Notes: generated by a model not told the origin, from the sequence alone. A stretch of 64,000 nt of DNA from Chitiniphilus purpureus (GCF_025642115.1 NZ_CP106753.1:4031501-4095500), one strand, 5' to 3'. Shown: positions 8,611-17,659, counted from the stretch's first letter. Program-made: numbers and translations.

Positions 8611-9545
8611 CGCAGGCCCACCGTCACCGGCTGGCCCGGCCGCAGCCGGGCGGTCTGCGGCGGCAGGCGCGCCTCGACCAGGAACACCAGCTTGTGCCGG
8701 GCATCGTTGCTGTAGATCACCGGCGGGGTGTACTCCGCCTGCGGCGAGACATAGTCCACCCATGCGGCGACCGGGACGCCGCAACCGTCGCAACGCACTG
8801 CCAGCGCCCGACCTGGCGCCAGCTGCGCCAGTGCCGCCTGTGGCACGAAAAAGCGGACCTTCACATTGGCCGGCGGCAACAGGCGCACCACCGGGCTGCC
8901 GGCCGGCACCCATTCACCCTCGCGGTACAGCGTGTCGGACACCAGCGCCGCCGCCGGAGCGCGCTGCGCGGTCTGGCGCAGCACCCAATCCGCCTGCGAC
9001 AACGCCGCGCGCGCGGCCTCCACCTGGGCCGCCTGTGCCCGCAACTGCGCGCTGCGGCCCGGCAGACGCGCCACCGTCAACTCACGCTGCAGCCGCCTTA
9101 CCTCGGCGGCAGCGGCAATCGCGGTGGCATGGCTTTGATCGAACTGCGCCTGTGCGATCGCACCGGCGCGCAGCCGGATCGCGTCGCGCTCGCGCTGCTG
9201 GGCGGCACGGCGCGCCTCGGCTTCGGCCGCGACCTGCCGCGCCTGCAGCACTTCGATTTCCTGGGGCCGCTTGCCGCTCTGCATATCCTGCAGCTGCGCC
9301 TGGGCTGCCGCCAATTGCTGCTGGTGTTGGCGGCGCACGGCATCCGCCTGGTCATTCTCCAGCGTGAACAACGCCGCCTTTGCCGCCACCTGCTGGCCGC
9401 GGCGTACCGCCAGGTGCGTCAACCGCCCCGCCTGCGGCGCGGCGATCGCCACGTATTCCCCTTCCACATAACCCGGGTAGCCCGGGGGCGTGTGTTCGGT
9501 GCACGCGGCAAGCAGAAGCGGCAGCAGCAACAGGCAACGCATCAT
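8607..9545 (-). CDS. HlyD/YbhG-family periplasmic adaptor lipoprotein
   Basis: The 312-residue product starts with a lipoprotein signal (lipobox LAAC, Cys15), followed by a lipoyl half-domain ('GRLTHLAVRRGQQV'), a long Gln/Ala/Arg-rich coiled-coil hairpin (about residues 75-190) and the second half-domain plus beta-barrel. It should link the inner-membrane ABC exporter to an outer-membrane channel. Start: tandem ATGs at 9545 and 9542; the first was used. The ATG overlaps the TetR stop codon and the 3' end overlaps the ATPase start. E. coli YbhG is not typically lipidated, so the anchor differs. Confidence 0.88.
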   Translation of the reverse strand: MMRCLLLLPLLLAACTEHTPPGYPGYVEGEYVAIAAPQAGRLTHLAVRRGQQVAAKAALFTLENDQADAVRRQHQQQLAAAQAQLQDMQSGKRPQEIEVLQARQVAAEAEARRAAQQRERDAIRLRAGAIAQAQFDQSHATAIAAAAEVRRLQRELTVARLPGRSAQLRAQAAQVEAARAALSQADWVLRQTAQRAPAAALVSDTLYREGEWVPAGSPVVRLLPPANVKVRFFVPQAALAQLAPGRALAVRCDGCGVPVAAWVDYVSPQAEYTPPVIYSNDARHKLVFLVEARLPPQTARLRPGQPVTVGLR

Positions 9546-10192
9546 GGCGGGCTCCTCAGACCGTGCGTCAGCACGGCACAGGCATGACGGACGATGGCAT
9601 CGGCATCCGGTGCGGCAAGGCCGGGCAGCTGCCGTATCAGGCCCAGCATGGCCAGTGGCAGCATGGTCAGGCCCAGCAGCGTCACCGGCAGCAGCTGCGG
9701 GACGATATCCGGATGCAGCGCACCGCGTGCCTGGGCAGCAGCGGCAGTGCCGATCAGCTGCTGCAGTTGTGCCAGCGGCAGATGGGCCAGCATGCGGGCG
9801 CGCAACAGGCCGCTCTCGTTGAGGATCTCGCCGATCCATAACGACGGCAGCCAAGGATTCCGCGCCACCTGCGCCGCAAGGCGCCGGACCACGCCCTGCA
9901 CCCGGATGTCCAGCGCATCCGCCTCGGCGGGATCGGGGGTCCAGACCTGCTCCACCAGTGGCGACAGGCGCTCCTGGACCACCGCGTCGAGCAGTTGATC
10001 CCGGTTGCTGAAGTAGTAATGCACCATCGCCGGGGTGACGCCGGTGCGCGCGGCGATCTGCGCCATGCTGGTCGCGGCGATGCCTTGCTCGGCGAACAGC
10101 GCCAATGCGGTGGCAAGCAGTTGGCCACGCACATCCTGGTCCAGCGCGGCGGCAGGACGGCCGCGCGTGCGGCGGGAACGGGGTGTCGTCAT
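9542..10192 (-). CDS. TetR/AcrR-family repressor, likely local regulator (CecR-like)
   Basis: The 216-residue protein has an Arg-rich N-terminal tail, then a TetR helix-turn-helix ('GIAATSMAQIAARTGVTPAM' followed by 'VHYYFSNRDQLLDAVV'). The C-terminal ligand domain is unremarkable. It is the first gene of a four-gene export operon and overlaps the HlyD gene by 4 bp, so it should repress its own operon. An AT-rich dyad lies 12-31 bp upstream of the start. The order regulator-HlyD-ATPase-permease matches cecR-ybhGF in E. coli, where CecR controls sensitivity to cefoperazone and chloramphenicol; the same ligand range is only an inference. Confidence 0.85.
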   Translation of the reverse strand: MTTPRSRRTRGRPAAALDQDVRGQLLATALALFAEQGIAATSMAQIAARTGVTPAMVHYYFSNRDQLLDAVVQERLSPLVEQVWTPDPAEADALDIRVQGVVRRLAAQVARNPWLPSLWIGEILNESGLLRARMLAHLPLAQLQQLIGTAAAAQARGALHPDIVPQLLPVTLLGLTMLPLAMLGLIRQLPGLAAPDADAIVRHACAVLTHGLRSPP

Positions 10193-10203
10193 CAGCCCAG
10201 ATT

Positions 10204-10223
10204 AATTAATTGAACATTTAATT
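10204..10223 (-). promoter_or_regulatory. AT-rich dyad upstream of the TetR gene, probable autoregulatory operator
   Basis: AATTAA at 10204-10209 and TTAATT at 10218-10223 form a dyad with an 8-bp spacer, starting 12 bp before the TetR start codon, in a strikingly AT-rich patch of otherwise GC-rich DNA. This is the expected place for a TetR operator overlapping the operon promoter. Confidence 0.45.
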
Positions 10224-10665
10224 TCAAGCCGGCCCACAGCAGTGCCGATGGGTTGGGCACCGGCCCCGCGGACGCCGTTGCCGCCCCGCGAGCATGCCCC
10301 GACCCCACGTAGTCCGGCCTGTGGATGCGGTTGGTGGGCAGTGGCCTGCGATGCGGTGCCGGCCGGAACGCGGCTCCGCTCCCATGGGGGCCGTCTGGTA
10401 TGCATGCCCCAAGCAAGCAGTCTGACCATGCAATGCCCACCATCCCGCACCCTGCAGCCCCCGACCGAAAGTCAACCACAGGGGGTATGGCAGGCAACGG
10501 TTGCAGATGCGTGCCCGCTTGCACCCACACCTGCGGCACGTGATGCCGCTCGATGGGATGGCTCTGGTGGCTCGGTCCGGACCATGGGCAGCAAGCACGG
10601 CAAAATCAGCGTACCCGTCCCCGTCGTTTCAAGGCCGATCAGGGATTTTTCGCAGCCCGGCGGCT

Positions 10666-10694
10666 TTGAGTCGTCACCCTTATCGCCTTACAAT
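10666..10694 (+). promoter_or_regulatory. Sigma-70-like promoter for the STAS-domain gene
   Basis: TTGAGT at 10666-10671 and TACAAT at 10689-10694 are separated by exactly 17 bp, about 50 bp upstream of the GTG start at 10745. A GAGG ribosome-binding sequence lies just before that start. Confidence 0.55.
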
Positions 10695-10744
10695 TGAAGT
10701 CTTCCGAAATCTAACGGTGTGCGTCGCGCACGCCGAGGTCTGCC

Positions 10745-11923
10745 GTGTTCTCCTTCTTCCGCAAGAAAGACAACGAGGCCGAAAAGCCTGAAGCACCGGC
10801 GTCGGCCCGCAAGCCGACGCCTGCGCCGTCTGTCCCTGCCGCGCCCGCGGGCGAGCCGCCGGCCTACGATCTGAGCGACCTCTCGATCGAGGTGGAAGAC
10901 ATCGGTGCCCACCTTTCGCCGGCCGAGGAAGAGGCGGTGGTGCTGTATGCCAACAACCAGGCCGAGGCCGCGGTGACGGCGCTCAAGGCCGCGCTGCCGG
11001 GCGTCCTTGGCACGCGGCGGCATGAAACCTGGGGCATGCTGTTCGAGCTGTACCAGCAGCTGGGCGACCGTCCGGCGTTCGACGACCTGGCGTTGCAGTT
11101 CGTCGTGGAATTCGAAGTCTCCCCGCCCGTCTGGCGGGATCTGCCCAAGGCCGCGCCGGCCCAGACCGGTGCCGCGGGCGGCGCCTATGTCAACTTCCCG
11201 GCGCAGCTCAAATCCGATGGTGCCGACCGTGAGGCGGCCAAGCTGGTGAAGGCCTGTGAGGGCGGCGGCCCGGTGCGGGTGGACTTCAGCCGGGTCACCG
11301 AGATCGAGAGCCTGGCTGCGGCCGAACTGCTCGCCGCCTGGGCGCGCGCCCGCAAGGCGCGCTCACCCTTGCAGCTGCTGGGCAGCGAGAATTTCATCGA
11401 GCTGCTGCGCAGCAAGATCGAGCCGGGACGCAAGGTGCCGTCCGAGGCACCGTTCTGGCTGCTGCTGCTCGAAGTGATGCAAAGCACCGGCGAGCAGGAA
11501 GCCTTCGACAATCTTGCCATCGTGTACGCGGTGACCTTCGAGGTCTCCCCGCCGTCCTGGGACACGAAGCTCACGCAGGGCGCGGCCCCCAAGCCAGCCC
11601 CCGCACCCAAGCCGGCCAAGGCCGCGGCCAAGACCAGCGCGCCCGACCACCTGCCGCTCTCGGGCGAGATCACCGGCGGCGCGAAGGGACTGGCGCCGAT
11701 CCGCGAATTCGCGAGCAAGCACGCCAAGCCGGTGCTCGATTTCAAGGCGGTGTCGCGCATCGACTTCGAAACGGCCGGCCAGCTGCTCAACCTGTGCATG
11801 GAGCTGATCCAGCAAGGGCATGGGCTGGTGATCCAGGACGCCAACGACCTGGTGGCGGGGCTGCTGCACCTGCTGGGCGTCAGCGAACTGGTCGAGCTGC
11901 GCTACAGCCACCCCCGCCACTGA
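10745..11923 (+). CDS. Protein with two STAS-like domains, function unknown
   Basis: The 392-residue protein begins MFSFFRKK, then a Pro/Ala-rich linker. It contains two STAS-like segments: around residues 176-218 ('[20 protein letters not shown]') and near the C-terminus ('[20 protein letters not shown]'). A repeated '[20 protein letters not shown]' / '[20 protein letters not shown]' motif shows internal duplication of a second element. STAS domains bind nucleotides or partner proteins in anti-anti-sigma and transporter regulation; no kinase or sigma partner is adjacent. The GTG start has a GAGG ribosome-binding site. It is cytoplasmic as far as can be seen. The gene stands alone, 122 bp before hslV. 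Confidence 0.65.
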   Translation: MFSFFRKKDNEAEKPEAPASARKPTPAPSVPAAPAGEPPAYDLSDLSIEVEDIGAHLSPAEEEAVVLYANNQAEAAVTALKAALPGVLGTRRHETWGMLFELYQQLGDRPAFDDLALQFVVEFEVSPPVWRDLPKAAPAQTGAAGGAYVNFPAQLKSDGADREAAKLVKACEGGGPVRVDFSRVTEIESLAAAELLAAWARARKARSPLQLLGSENFIELLRSKIEPGRKVPSEAPFWLLLLEVMQSTGEQEAFDNLAIVYAVTFEVSPPSWDTKLTQGAAPKPAPAPKPAKAAAKTSAPDHLPLSGEITGGAKGLAPIREFASKHAKPVLDFKAVSRIDFETAGQLLNLCMELIQQGHGLVIQDANDLVAGLLHLLGVSELVELRYSHPRH

Positions 11924-12045
11924 GGCGGGTCCCCACCCTGGCAACCAGTGCCCCACTGGTGCCGCCGCGGCGGATGAGCGCACAGCGTCTTGATTCCAGC
12001 GCGGGCGCCCCCACCTGCCGGCTATCCTTTGCAGAGGCACCTTCA

Positions 12046-12606
12046 ATGCAGCAATTCGACGGCACCACCATTGTTTCCGTGCGCCGCGGGCGCCACGTGG
12101 CAGTCGGTGGCGATGGCCAGGTGACGCTGGGCAACGTGGTGATCAAGGGCACCGCGCGCAAGGTGCGCAAGCTGTACCACGACCGGGTGATCGTCGGCTT
12201 CGCCGGCGGCACCGCCGATGCCTTCACACTGTTCGAGCGCTTCGAGTCCAAGCTTGAGAAGCACCAGGGCCAGCTGACCCGCGCCGCGGTGGAACTGGCC
12301 AAGGACTGGCGCACCGACCGCATGCTGCGCCGGCTGGAGGCCATGCTGATCGTTGCCGACGAAACCGCCACACTCGTCATCACCGGCAACGGCGATGTAC
12401 TCGAACCGGAAGCGGGCATCGCCGCGATCGGCTCAGGCGGTGCCTTTGCCCAGGCGGCAGCGCGCGCGTTGCAGGAAAACACCGCGCTGCCCCCCGAGAC
12501 CGTGATCAAGAAAGCGCTCGAAATCGCCGGGGACATCTGCATCTACACCAATCAGAACCATGTGATCGAAACCCTCGGCGCCAACGAAGAAGCCACACCG
12601 GGCTGA
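12046..12606 (+). CDS. hslV: HslV (ClpQ), peptidase subunit of the HslUV protease
   Basis: HslV forms a proteasome-like double hexamer that degrades proteins unfolded by the HslU ATPase. The 186-residue product has the post-propeptide sequence '[10 protein letters not shown]', whose first Thr after the processed leader is the catalytic nucleophile. '[17 protein letters not shown]', '[19 protein letters not shown]' and 'GDICIYTN' are strongly conserved. The short leader before TTIV is the betaproteobacterial form. The ATG at 12046 was chosen for that leader. Unusually, no hslU follows: the next gene is birA, 44 bp downstream. Confidence 0.95.
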   Translation: MQQFDGTTIVSVRRGRHVAVGGDGQVTLGNVVIKGTARKVRKLYHDRVIVGFAGGTADAFTLFERFESKLEKHQGQLTRAAVELAKDWRTDRMLRRLEAMLIVADETATLVITGNGDVLEPEAGIAAIGSGGAFAQAAARALQENTALPPETVIKKALEIAGDICIYTNQNHVIETLGANEEATPG

Positions 12607-12650
12607 TGCCGCGGTGCACCACCGGACGGCCTACCGCTACAATCGCCGGC

Positions 12651-13613
12651 ATGTCGCACACCCTTGCCTGCCTTCGCTTCCTGTCCGCCGACGCATTCAC
12701 TTCCGGCGCGGCCATTGCGGCCGAGCTGGCCTTGTCGCGTGCCTCGGTCTCGGCCGCGCTGGCCGAGGCCGAGCAGTACGGCGTGACGCTGGAACGCCGG
12801 CACGGCGTGGGCTACCGGCTGGCGCAGCCGATCGCCTGGCTCGATGCGCAGCAGGTCCGCACCGGCTTCAATCCCGGCAGCCGACTGCAGCTGGACATCG
12901 CCACCCGTATCGATTCCACCAACCGTCGGTTGCTGGCCGAACCCGCCCACGGGCGCGTGCTCGCGGCCGAATGGCAGGACGAGGGCCGCGGCCGGCTCGG
13001 CCGACGCTGGCAGGCCCGCCTGGGCGGCTCGCTGCTGTTCTCGCTGTGCTGGCAGTTTCCCGGCGGGGCCGCCACGCTGGCCGGGTTGCCATTGGCAGTC
13101 GGCGTGGCGGTCTCCGAGACCTTGCGCGAGGCCGGCGTGGCCGGCATCGGGCTCAAATGGCCCAACGATCTGCTGCTGGCCACCCCGCGGGGCGATGCCA
13201 AGGCGGGCGGCATCCTGATCGAGATCGCCGGCGATGCCATCGGGCCAGTCTGTGCGGTGATCGGCATCGGTCTGAACCTGGCGGCGCCACAGCAGGTGAC
13301 CGACCAGCACGCCGCCGGATTGGCCGCGCATGGTCTGGCATGGCCTCGCAACCGGTTGCTCGGCCGCCTGCTGGGCGATCTGGAAACGGCGCTGACCACG
13401 TTCTCGGCCGATGGCTTTGCTGCTTTCCGCGCCCGCTGGGAAGCCTGCCACGCCTGGCAGGGCGCCCCGGTACGGCTGCTGGCACCGGATGGCAGTGCCC
13501 GTGATGGCATCGCCGCCGGGGTGACCGACAGCGGTGCATTGCGCCTGCAGACCGCGCAAGGGGAGTCGATCATCCATAGCGGCGATCTGAGCCTGCGCAG
13601 GGCCGCGGCATGA
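12651..13613 (+). CDS. birA: BirA, biotin-[acetyl-CoA-carboxylase] ligase and biotin-operon repressor
   Basis: BirA attaches biotin to the biotin carboxyl carrier protein. The 320-residue protein retains an N-terminal winged helix ('TSGAAIAAELALSRASVSAA', residues 17-36), so it may also act as a repressor. The ligase domain has the biotinyl-AMP loop 'GRGRLGRRW' at residues 112-120 and 'LKWPNDLLL' near 169. The C-terminal SH3-like domain is complete. Its stop overlaps the coaX start (ATGA), an arrangement common in betaproteobacteria. Confidence 0.95.
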   Translation: MSHTLACLRFLSADAFTSGAAIAAELALSRASVSAALAEAEQYGVTLERRHGVGYRLAQPIAWLDAQQVRTGFNPGSRLQLDIATRIDSTNRRLLAEPAHGRVLAAEWQDEGRGRLGRRWQARLGGSLLFSLCWQFPGGAATLAGLPLAVGVAVSETLREAGVAGIGLKWPNDLLLATPRGDAKAGGILIEIAGDAIGPVCAVIGIGLNLAAPQQVTDQHAAGLAAHGLAWPRNRLLGRLLGDLETALTTFSADGFAAFRARWEACHAWQGAPVRLLAPDGSARDGIAAGVTDSGALRLQTAQGESIIHSGDLSLRRAAA

Positions 13614-14365
13614 ACGGGGTGCATCTGTTGCTCGACCTTGGCAACACCCGGCTCAAGTGGGTGGCGGCGGCTGGGCCACGGCAGTGGCTGGAACAAGGCG
13701 AGGTGCCCATGACAGCGCTGGATGGCCTGGCGCACGCCTGGCAGACCTTGCCGCCGCCCGAGGCCATCCATGGCTGCTGCGTCGGCGACGAGACGCGCAG
13801 GGCCGCGCTGGATGCGCTGTGTTTGCGCCTGTGGCAACGGCCGGCCGTCTGGCTGGCCGTCACGCGCTCGGCACTCGGCGTGACCAATCGCTACCGGCAT
13901 CTCGAACAGCAAGGGCCGGACCGCTGGGCTGCGGTGCTCGGCGCCCATGCGCTCCACCCGGGGCATGCACTGGTGGTCGCCGGTGCCGGCACCGCGCTGA
14001 CGGTGGACAGCCTGGCCGCCGACGGCACCTTCCTCGGCGGAATGATCCTGCCCGGCTATCGCATGATGAAGGCGGCGCTTGCGGCAGGCACCGCGCGCCT
14101 GCCGCTCGCCGAAGGGCATTTCCACCATTTTCCGACGTCGACCGACGATGCGATCGAGACCGGCGTGCTCACCGCGCTCGCCGCCAGCATCACCACGGCC
14201 TTCGACCGGCTGGTGGCCCGTGGCGAGGAACCACTGGTGCTGCTGTCGGGCGGCGACGCCCCGCGTCTGGCCGAACGGCTCGACCTTCCGGTCAGCCTCA
14301 CTCCGAATCTGGTCCTGCATGGGCTTGCCGCCCTTGCCTACGCTCCGGGAGGCTCTGCCCCATGA
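13610..14365 (+). CDS. coaX: CoaX, type III pantothenate kinase
   Basis: CoaX catalyses the first step of coenzyme A synthesis, phosphorylating pantothenate with ATP in the cytoplasm. The 251-residue product has the ASKHA-fold phosphate loop 'DLGNTRLKW' (residues 9-17), 'GPDRWAAVLGA' and 'AGAGTALTVDSLAADGTFLGG', which contains the catalytic Asp and substrate-binding residues. It overlaps birA and the following SPOR gene by 4 bp each, so the three are translated as one unit. Type III enzymes need a monovalent cation and are not inhibited by CoA, which is family knowledge. Confidence 0.95.
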   Translation: MNGVHLLLDLGNTRLKWVAAAGPRQWLEQGEVPMTALDGLAHAWQTLPPPEAIHGCCVGDETRRAALDALCLRLWQRPAVWLAVTRSALGVTNRYRHLEQQGPDRWAAVLGAHALHPGHALVVAGAGTALTVDSLAADGTFLGGMILPGYRMMKAALAAGTARLPLAEGHFHHFPTSTDDAIETGVLTALAASITTAFDRLVARGEEPLVLLSGGDAPRLAERLDLPVSLTPNLVLHGLAALAYAPGGSAP

Positions 14366-15051
14366 AGTGGCTCGTCGCGCTGCTGGCGCTGCTCAATGCG
14401 GCCTTTTTCGGCTACACCCGCCTGATCCCGGCCGCGAGCACCACCGTGGTGCTGGCACCGGAAGTGAACGCCGGACAGGTGCGCATCGCCGATACGACGG
14501 TTGAAGCCAGCACTCCGCCGGCGCCAGCGCCGGCGGCCAGTGCCGTCGCTGCGGCGCCACCGGCTGCCGCAGCCGAACCCGCCGCCGCCCCGGCGGCAGC
14601 CTGCCTGCGCTGGCGGGTGCCGTCACAGGATCAGGCGCAGATCGCCGATGCGCGCATCAGGGCACTGTCGCTCGACGTCCAGGTGTTGCAAAGCGCCGAA
14701 CAGGCCAAGGTCTGGGTCTACATTCCGCCGCAGACCGACCTGGAGGCCGCCAGGAAAAAGGCGGCCGAACTGCAGACCTTGGGCGTGGAAGACTATTTCG
14801 TGGTGAACAACGCCGGCCGCTGGCAGAACGCAGTCTCGCTCGGCGTGTATTCGACCCGCGAGGCGGCCGAACGACGCCTGGCGGGCCTGCGTGCACAAGG
14901 CGTGCAATCGGCGGTGCTGCGCGAGCGCGACGACACCCTGCGCCCGGCCAGCTATCTGCTGCGCAATGTGAATGACAGCCAGCTGGCCGCCCTGAAACGC
15001 GCCAATGGCCAGTTGCGCGGTGCCGAACTCAGCGAGGTGCCGTGCCGCTGA
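14362..15051 (+). CDS. SPOR-domain protein with N-terminal membrane anchor
   Basis: The 229-residue protein has an uncleaved-looking N-terminal helix ('MKWLVALLALLNAAFFGYT'), an Ala/Pro-rich linker (about residues 50-82), and a C-terminal SPOR-like domain ('VWVYIPPQTDLEAARKKAAE', then 'GRWQNAVSLGVYSTREAAER'). SPOR domains bind denuded peptidoglycan at the division site. It is co-translated with coaX, a linkage seen across betaproteobacteria. Its 3' end overlaps the convergent flgT gene by 23 bp. Confidence 0.85.
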   Translation: MKWLVALLALLNAAFFGYTRLIPAASTTVVLAPEVNAGQVRIADTTVEASTPPAPAPAASAVAAAPPAAAAEPAAAPAAACLRWRVPSQDQAQIADARIRALSLDVQVLQSAEQAKVWVYIPPQTDLEAARKKAAELQTLGVEDYFVVNNAGRWQNAVSLGVYSTREAAERRLAGLRAQGVQSAVLRERDDTLRPASYLLRNVNDSQLAALKRANGQLRGAELSEVPCR

Positions 15052-16345
15052 GCACGGCGCTGCGGGCGTAGTCGCCCACCTCGGGCCGCCCCTGATCCGC
15101 GACGGCCACGGCGAACAACGGCTGCACCTGTACCACGGTCAGGCTGCCCGCCGGCTCCTCCGGCAGCCCCAGCGACACCAGTCCGCCGGTGCCAAGGCCG
15201 TCCAGCGGCAGGCTGCCCGGTCTGAGCCGGTAGCGCTGCAGCTTGTCTCCCGGCGCCAGCCCGGCAAGGCCGCCGGCATCCAGATAGACCTGCCCCGCAT
15301 CCACCCGCACCACCCGGGCCGAGAACGGCAGGCAGGCCAGCGTATCGCGTGCGGCGTGCACCATCGCATCGAGTTGCCCGGCCACCATGATGCCGTAGCC
15401 GCTGGCCAGGAACGCACCGCTGCCGAACGGCTCGTTGGTCCCGAACACCACCTGGCCGCCAGCCTCGCCGGCAAAGCGCCTGCGCGCCACCAGCGCACCG
15501 GAGATGCCGTCGAACAGCAGCAGATCCACGTCGAAGCGCCGACTGCGCGGCGTGGCCTTGAGCCCGGCGCGGGCGAATTCGAACAACGGCACGGTCAGCT
15601 CGGCCGTGCGCTCGCCGCTCCTGGCATCGTCCGCCCCGAACGAGAGGGCATACCGTTCGCCGTACGCACGCACATCGTTGACCACGCCGCCCAGCACGAA
15701 CTGCACCCCCTGCTGGCGCGCCAGCCGGCGTACCTGCTCGGGCTGCAGCCGCAGATCGCTGGTCAGTTCGATGGCGAACGGCACCTCGTTGCCGCCGCGC
15801 TGCGCCAGCAGGCCGGCCTGCGCCAGCCGCTCGGCGAGTGCCTCCTGCAGGCCCAGCTGGAACGGGCCGAGGTCGCGCGCCTGGCCGGGCTGGCGTAGAT
15901 GGAATGGCGTCACCAGCAGCTTGCGGCGATAGGGGTCGGTACACCGCGGCTGCGCCGCCGACGTGGAAGCCGCCTTGGGTTGCGGCGCCGGGGTCGGGGT
16001 GGGTACGGGCGCCGCTGCGGGGGCATCCCAGCGCGGTTCGATCTCGATCTGGTACAGGCCGCTGCCCTGCCATTCGCGCAGCACCCGGTAGCCCGACGGC
16101 CGGGCGCCTTCACGCAACTGGCCCTGCGCCAGCCGGCCCTCCCCGCCCTGTTCGAGCGCGTATACCTGCGCCCCCTCGGCCAGCGCGGCATTGGCCAGCG
16201 CGTCCTCCAGCGCCGCCTGCCGCGCCTGCGCCACGCTGCCCCCGGAGAGCGGCGCCACACCGATCACCGGCGCGGCCGACGCGTGCAGCGCCACCGTGGC
16301 CACCGCGGCCATGCCCAGGCGGGCCCATCCCGGCAGGCGCGTCAT
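15029..16345 (-). CDS. flgT: FlgT-like flagellar assembly protein (H-ring component)
   Basis: The 438-residue protein has a signal peptide ('LGMAAVATVALHASAAP') and the three-part layout of FlgT: an N-terminal domain ('ALEDALANAALAEGAQV'), a Pro/Ala linker, a middle domain ('QLGLQEALAERLAQAGLLAQ', 'GVQFVLGGVVNDVRAYGERY') and a C-terminal beta domain. In Vibrio, FlgT builds the H-ring around the basal body in the outer membrane and helps recruit stator proteins. Its start overlaps the flgP stop by 4 bp. Assignment rests on domain pattern and the flgP neighbour; the other known partner, flgO, is not beside it. Confidence 0.75.
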   Translation of the reverse strand: MTRLPGWARLGMAAVATVALHASAAPVIGVAPLSGGSVAQARQAALEDALANAALAEGAQVYALEQGGEGRLAQGQLREGARPSGYRVLREWQGSGLYQIEIEPRWDAPAAAPVPTPTPAPQPKAASTSAAQPRCTDPYRRKLLVTPFHLRQPGQARDLGPFQLGLQEALAERLAQAGLLAQRGGNEVPFAIELTSDLRLQPEQVRRLARQQGVQFVLGGVVNDVRAYGERYALSFGADDARSGERTAELTVPLFEFARAGLKATPRSRRFDVDLLLFDGISGALVARRRFAGEAGGQVVFGTNEPFGSGAFLASGYGIMVAGQLDAMVHAARDTLACLPFSARVVRVDAGQVYLDAGGLAGLAPGDKLQRYRLRPGSLPLDGLGTGGLVSLGLPEEPAGSLTVVQVQPLFAVAVADQGRPEVGDYARSAVLSGTAPR

Positions 16346-16899
16346 TGGGCGTAATAGAAGTTGCGCAGGTCCGCCTGCGCCGACACCGGCTGCAGTGGCG
16401 TGGTCTGCGCCGGCGCAGGAGCGGGCCGGGCCGGCTCGGGCTCCACCGCGACGGGCGCCGCCGTCACCACGGTCTCGCCGCCAGCCAGGGTGCGGATGAA
16501 TTCGGGTGCGAGCGTGAGTTCCACCTGGGTTTCGAAGCTGCCGTCGGCCAGCTCACGCGAGGACACCACGCGCGCGCCGCGCAGATAGCCTTCGACGAAC
16601 ACGCGCAGCCGGTCCTGCTGCATTGCCATCTGCGCCACCGTGCTCTGTCCGGAAAGACGCACACCCCATACCATTTCGGCCAATGCGCGATACGCGTCGA
16701 GCCGGGAGGCACGCAGTGCCATCAACCGCTTCTGTGCCGCAGTCAGCTCATTGCCGGCCGGCGGTGCGGCATGGCCCAGCACGGTGATGACCTGCGGCAC
16801 GACGACCGGCGGCGCGGCCTCGCCCGTCTGCGATTTGGAGAGCCCGGTACAGCCGGTGAGAAGCAGGCAGCAAAAAGCCACCACGGAACGCAGGATCAT
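16342..16899 (-). CDS. flgP: FlgP-like LPP20-family outer-membrane lipoprotein
   Basis: The 185-residue protein has a lipoprotein signal ending LLTGC (Cys17). The middle ('AQKRLMALRASRLDAYRALA' then 'EMVWGVRLSGQSTVAQMAMQ') is the conserved LPP20/FlgP segment, followed by 'DGSFETQVELTL'. FlgP proteins surround the flagellar outer-membrane rings in Vibrio and Campylobacter and are needed for motility. It is followed by flgT with a 4-bp overlap, which strengthens both calls. A 17-bp dyad lies between it and trmB. Confidence 0.8.
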   Translation of the reverse strand: MILRSVVAFCCLLLTGCTGLSKSQTGEAAPPVVVPQVITVLGHAAPPAGNELTAAQKRLMALRASRLDAYRALAEMVWGVRLSGQSTVAQMAMQQDRLRVFVEGYLRGARVVSSRELADGSFETQVELTLAPEFIRTLAGGETVVTAAPVAVEPEPARPAPAPAQTTPLQPVSAQADLRNFYYAQ

Positions 16900-16923
16900 G
16901 GGCAGAACGGCAGCAAGTGGGAT

Positions 16924-16940
16924 GCGGCTAGTCTAGCCGC
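16924..16940. other. Near-perfect dyad between trmB and flgP
   Basis: GCGGCTAG-T-CTAGCCGC is an 8-bp perfect inverted repeat with one central base, 25 bp upstream of the flgP start and just after the trmB stop on the same strand. No T-tract follows, so it could be an operator for flgP-flgT as easily as a weak terminator. Confidence 0.35.
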
Positions 16941-16951
16941 GCCCGCCCCGC

Positions 16952-17659
16952 TCAGCCAGCCCGAACCCGGAACACGATATCCCACACGCCGTGGCCCAGC
17001 CGGATGCCACGCTGTTCGAACTTGGTCAGCGGGCGGTAGTCCGGCCGCGGCGCGTAGCCGTCGGCCGTGTTTTCCAGCCGTGGCTCGGCGGACAGCACCG
17101 CCAGCATCTGGATCGCGTAGTCTTCCCAGTCGGTGGCCAGATGCAGGTAGCCACCCGGTGCGATGCGCGACGCCAGCAGCGCGACCAAGGCTGGCTGGAT
17201 CAGCCGGCGCTTGTGGTGACGCTTCTTGTGCCACGGATCGGGAAAGAAGATGTGCACGCCGGCGAGCGTGCCCGGCTGCAACATGTTTTCGAGCACCTCG
17301 ACCGCGTCGTGCTGCACGATGCGCAGGTTGGTCAGCTGCTGCTCGCCGGCCAGCTTGAGCAGGCTGCCCACGCCGGGCGTATGCACCTCCACGCCGAGGT
17401 AGTTGGTCTGCGGCCCACCTGCGGCGATCTGAGCGGTGGCGGTACCCATGCCAAAGCCGATTTCAAGCACCGTGGGCGCGCTGCGGCCGAACGCAGTGGC
17501 AAGATCGAGCGGGGCGGCGGTGTAGGGGATCAGGAATTGCGGACCGTATTCCGCCAGCGCCCGCTCCTGGCCCTTGGAAAGATGGCCCTGGCGCAGCACG
17601 AAGCTGCGGATGCGGCGCATAAACAGCGGATTGTCATCCTGCGAATGGTCGGTGGTCAT
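16952..17659 (-). CDS. trmB: TrmB, tRNA (guanine-N7-)-methyltransferase
   Basis: TrmB methylates G46 in the variable loop of tRNAs using S-adenosylmethionine. The 235-residue product has the N-terminal '[17 protein letters not shown]', the SAM-binding '[16 protein letters not shown]', '[16 protein letters not shown]' and the signature '[20 protein letters not shown]'. All catalytic regions are present. It is the only gene between the flgP-flgT pair and the GNAT terminator. Confidence 0.97.
   Translation of the reverse strand: MTTDHSQDDNPLFMRRIRSFVLRQGHLSKGQERALAEYGPQFLIPYTAAPLDLATAFGRSAPTVLEIGFGMGTATAQIAAGGPQTNYLGVEVHTPGVGSLLKLAGEQQLTNLRIVQHDAVEVLENMLQPGTLAGVHIFFPDPWHKKRHHKRRLIQPALVALLASRIAPGGYLHLATDWEDYAIQMLAVLSAEPRLENTADGYAPRPDYRPLTKFEQRGIRLGHGVWDIVFRVRAG

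Larger units (their letters stand above)
10193..10744. other. 552-bp intergenic region
   Basis: No gene could be supported here. The left end holds the AT-rich TetR operator region (minus strand), and the right end holds a sigma-70-like promoter for the gene at 10745. The middle is GC-rich, with many TGC/GCA-containing short words and no hairpin strong enough to call a terminator or ncRNA. Confidence 0.5.

Noticed and set aside
10193..10744. Several 80-150-codon frames in the gap before the STAS-like gene
   Set aside because: They overlap each other on both strands, have no ribosome-binding sites and odd composition.
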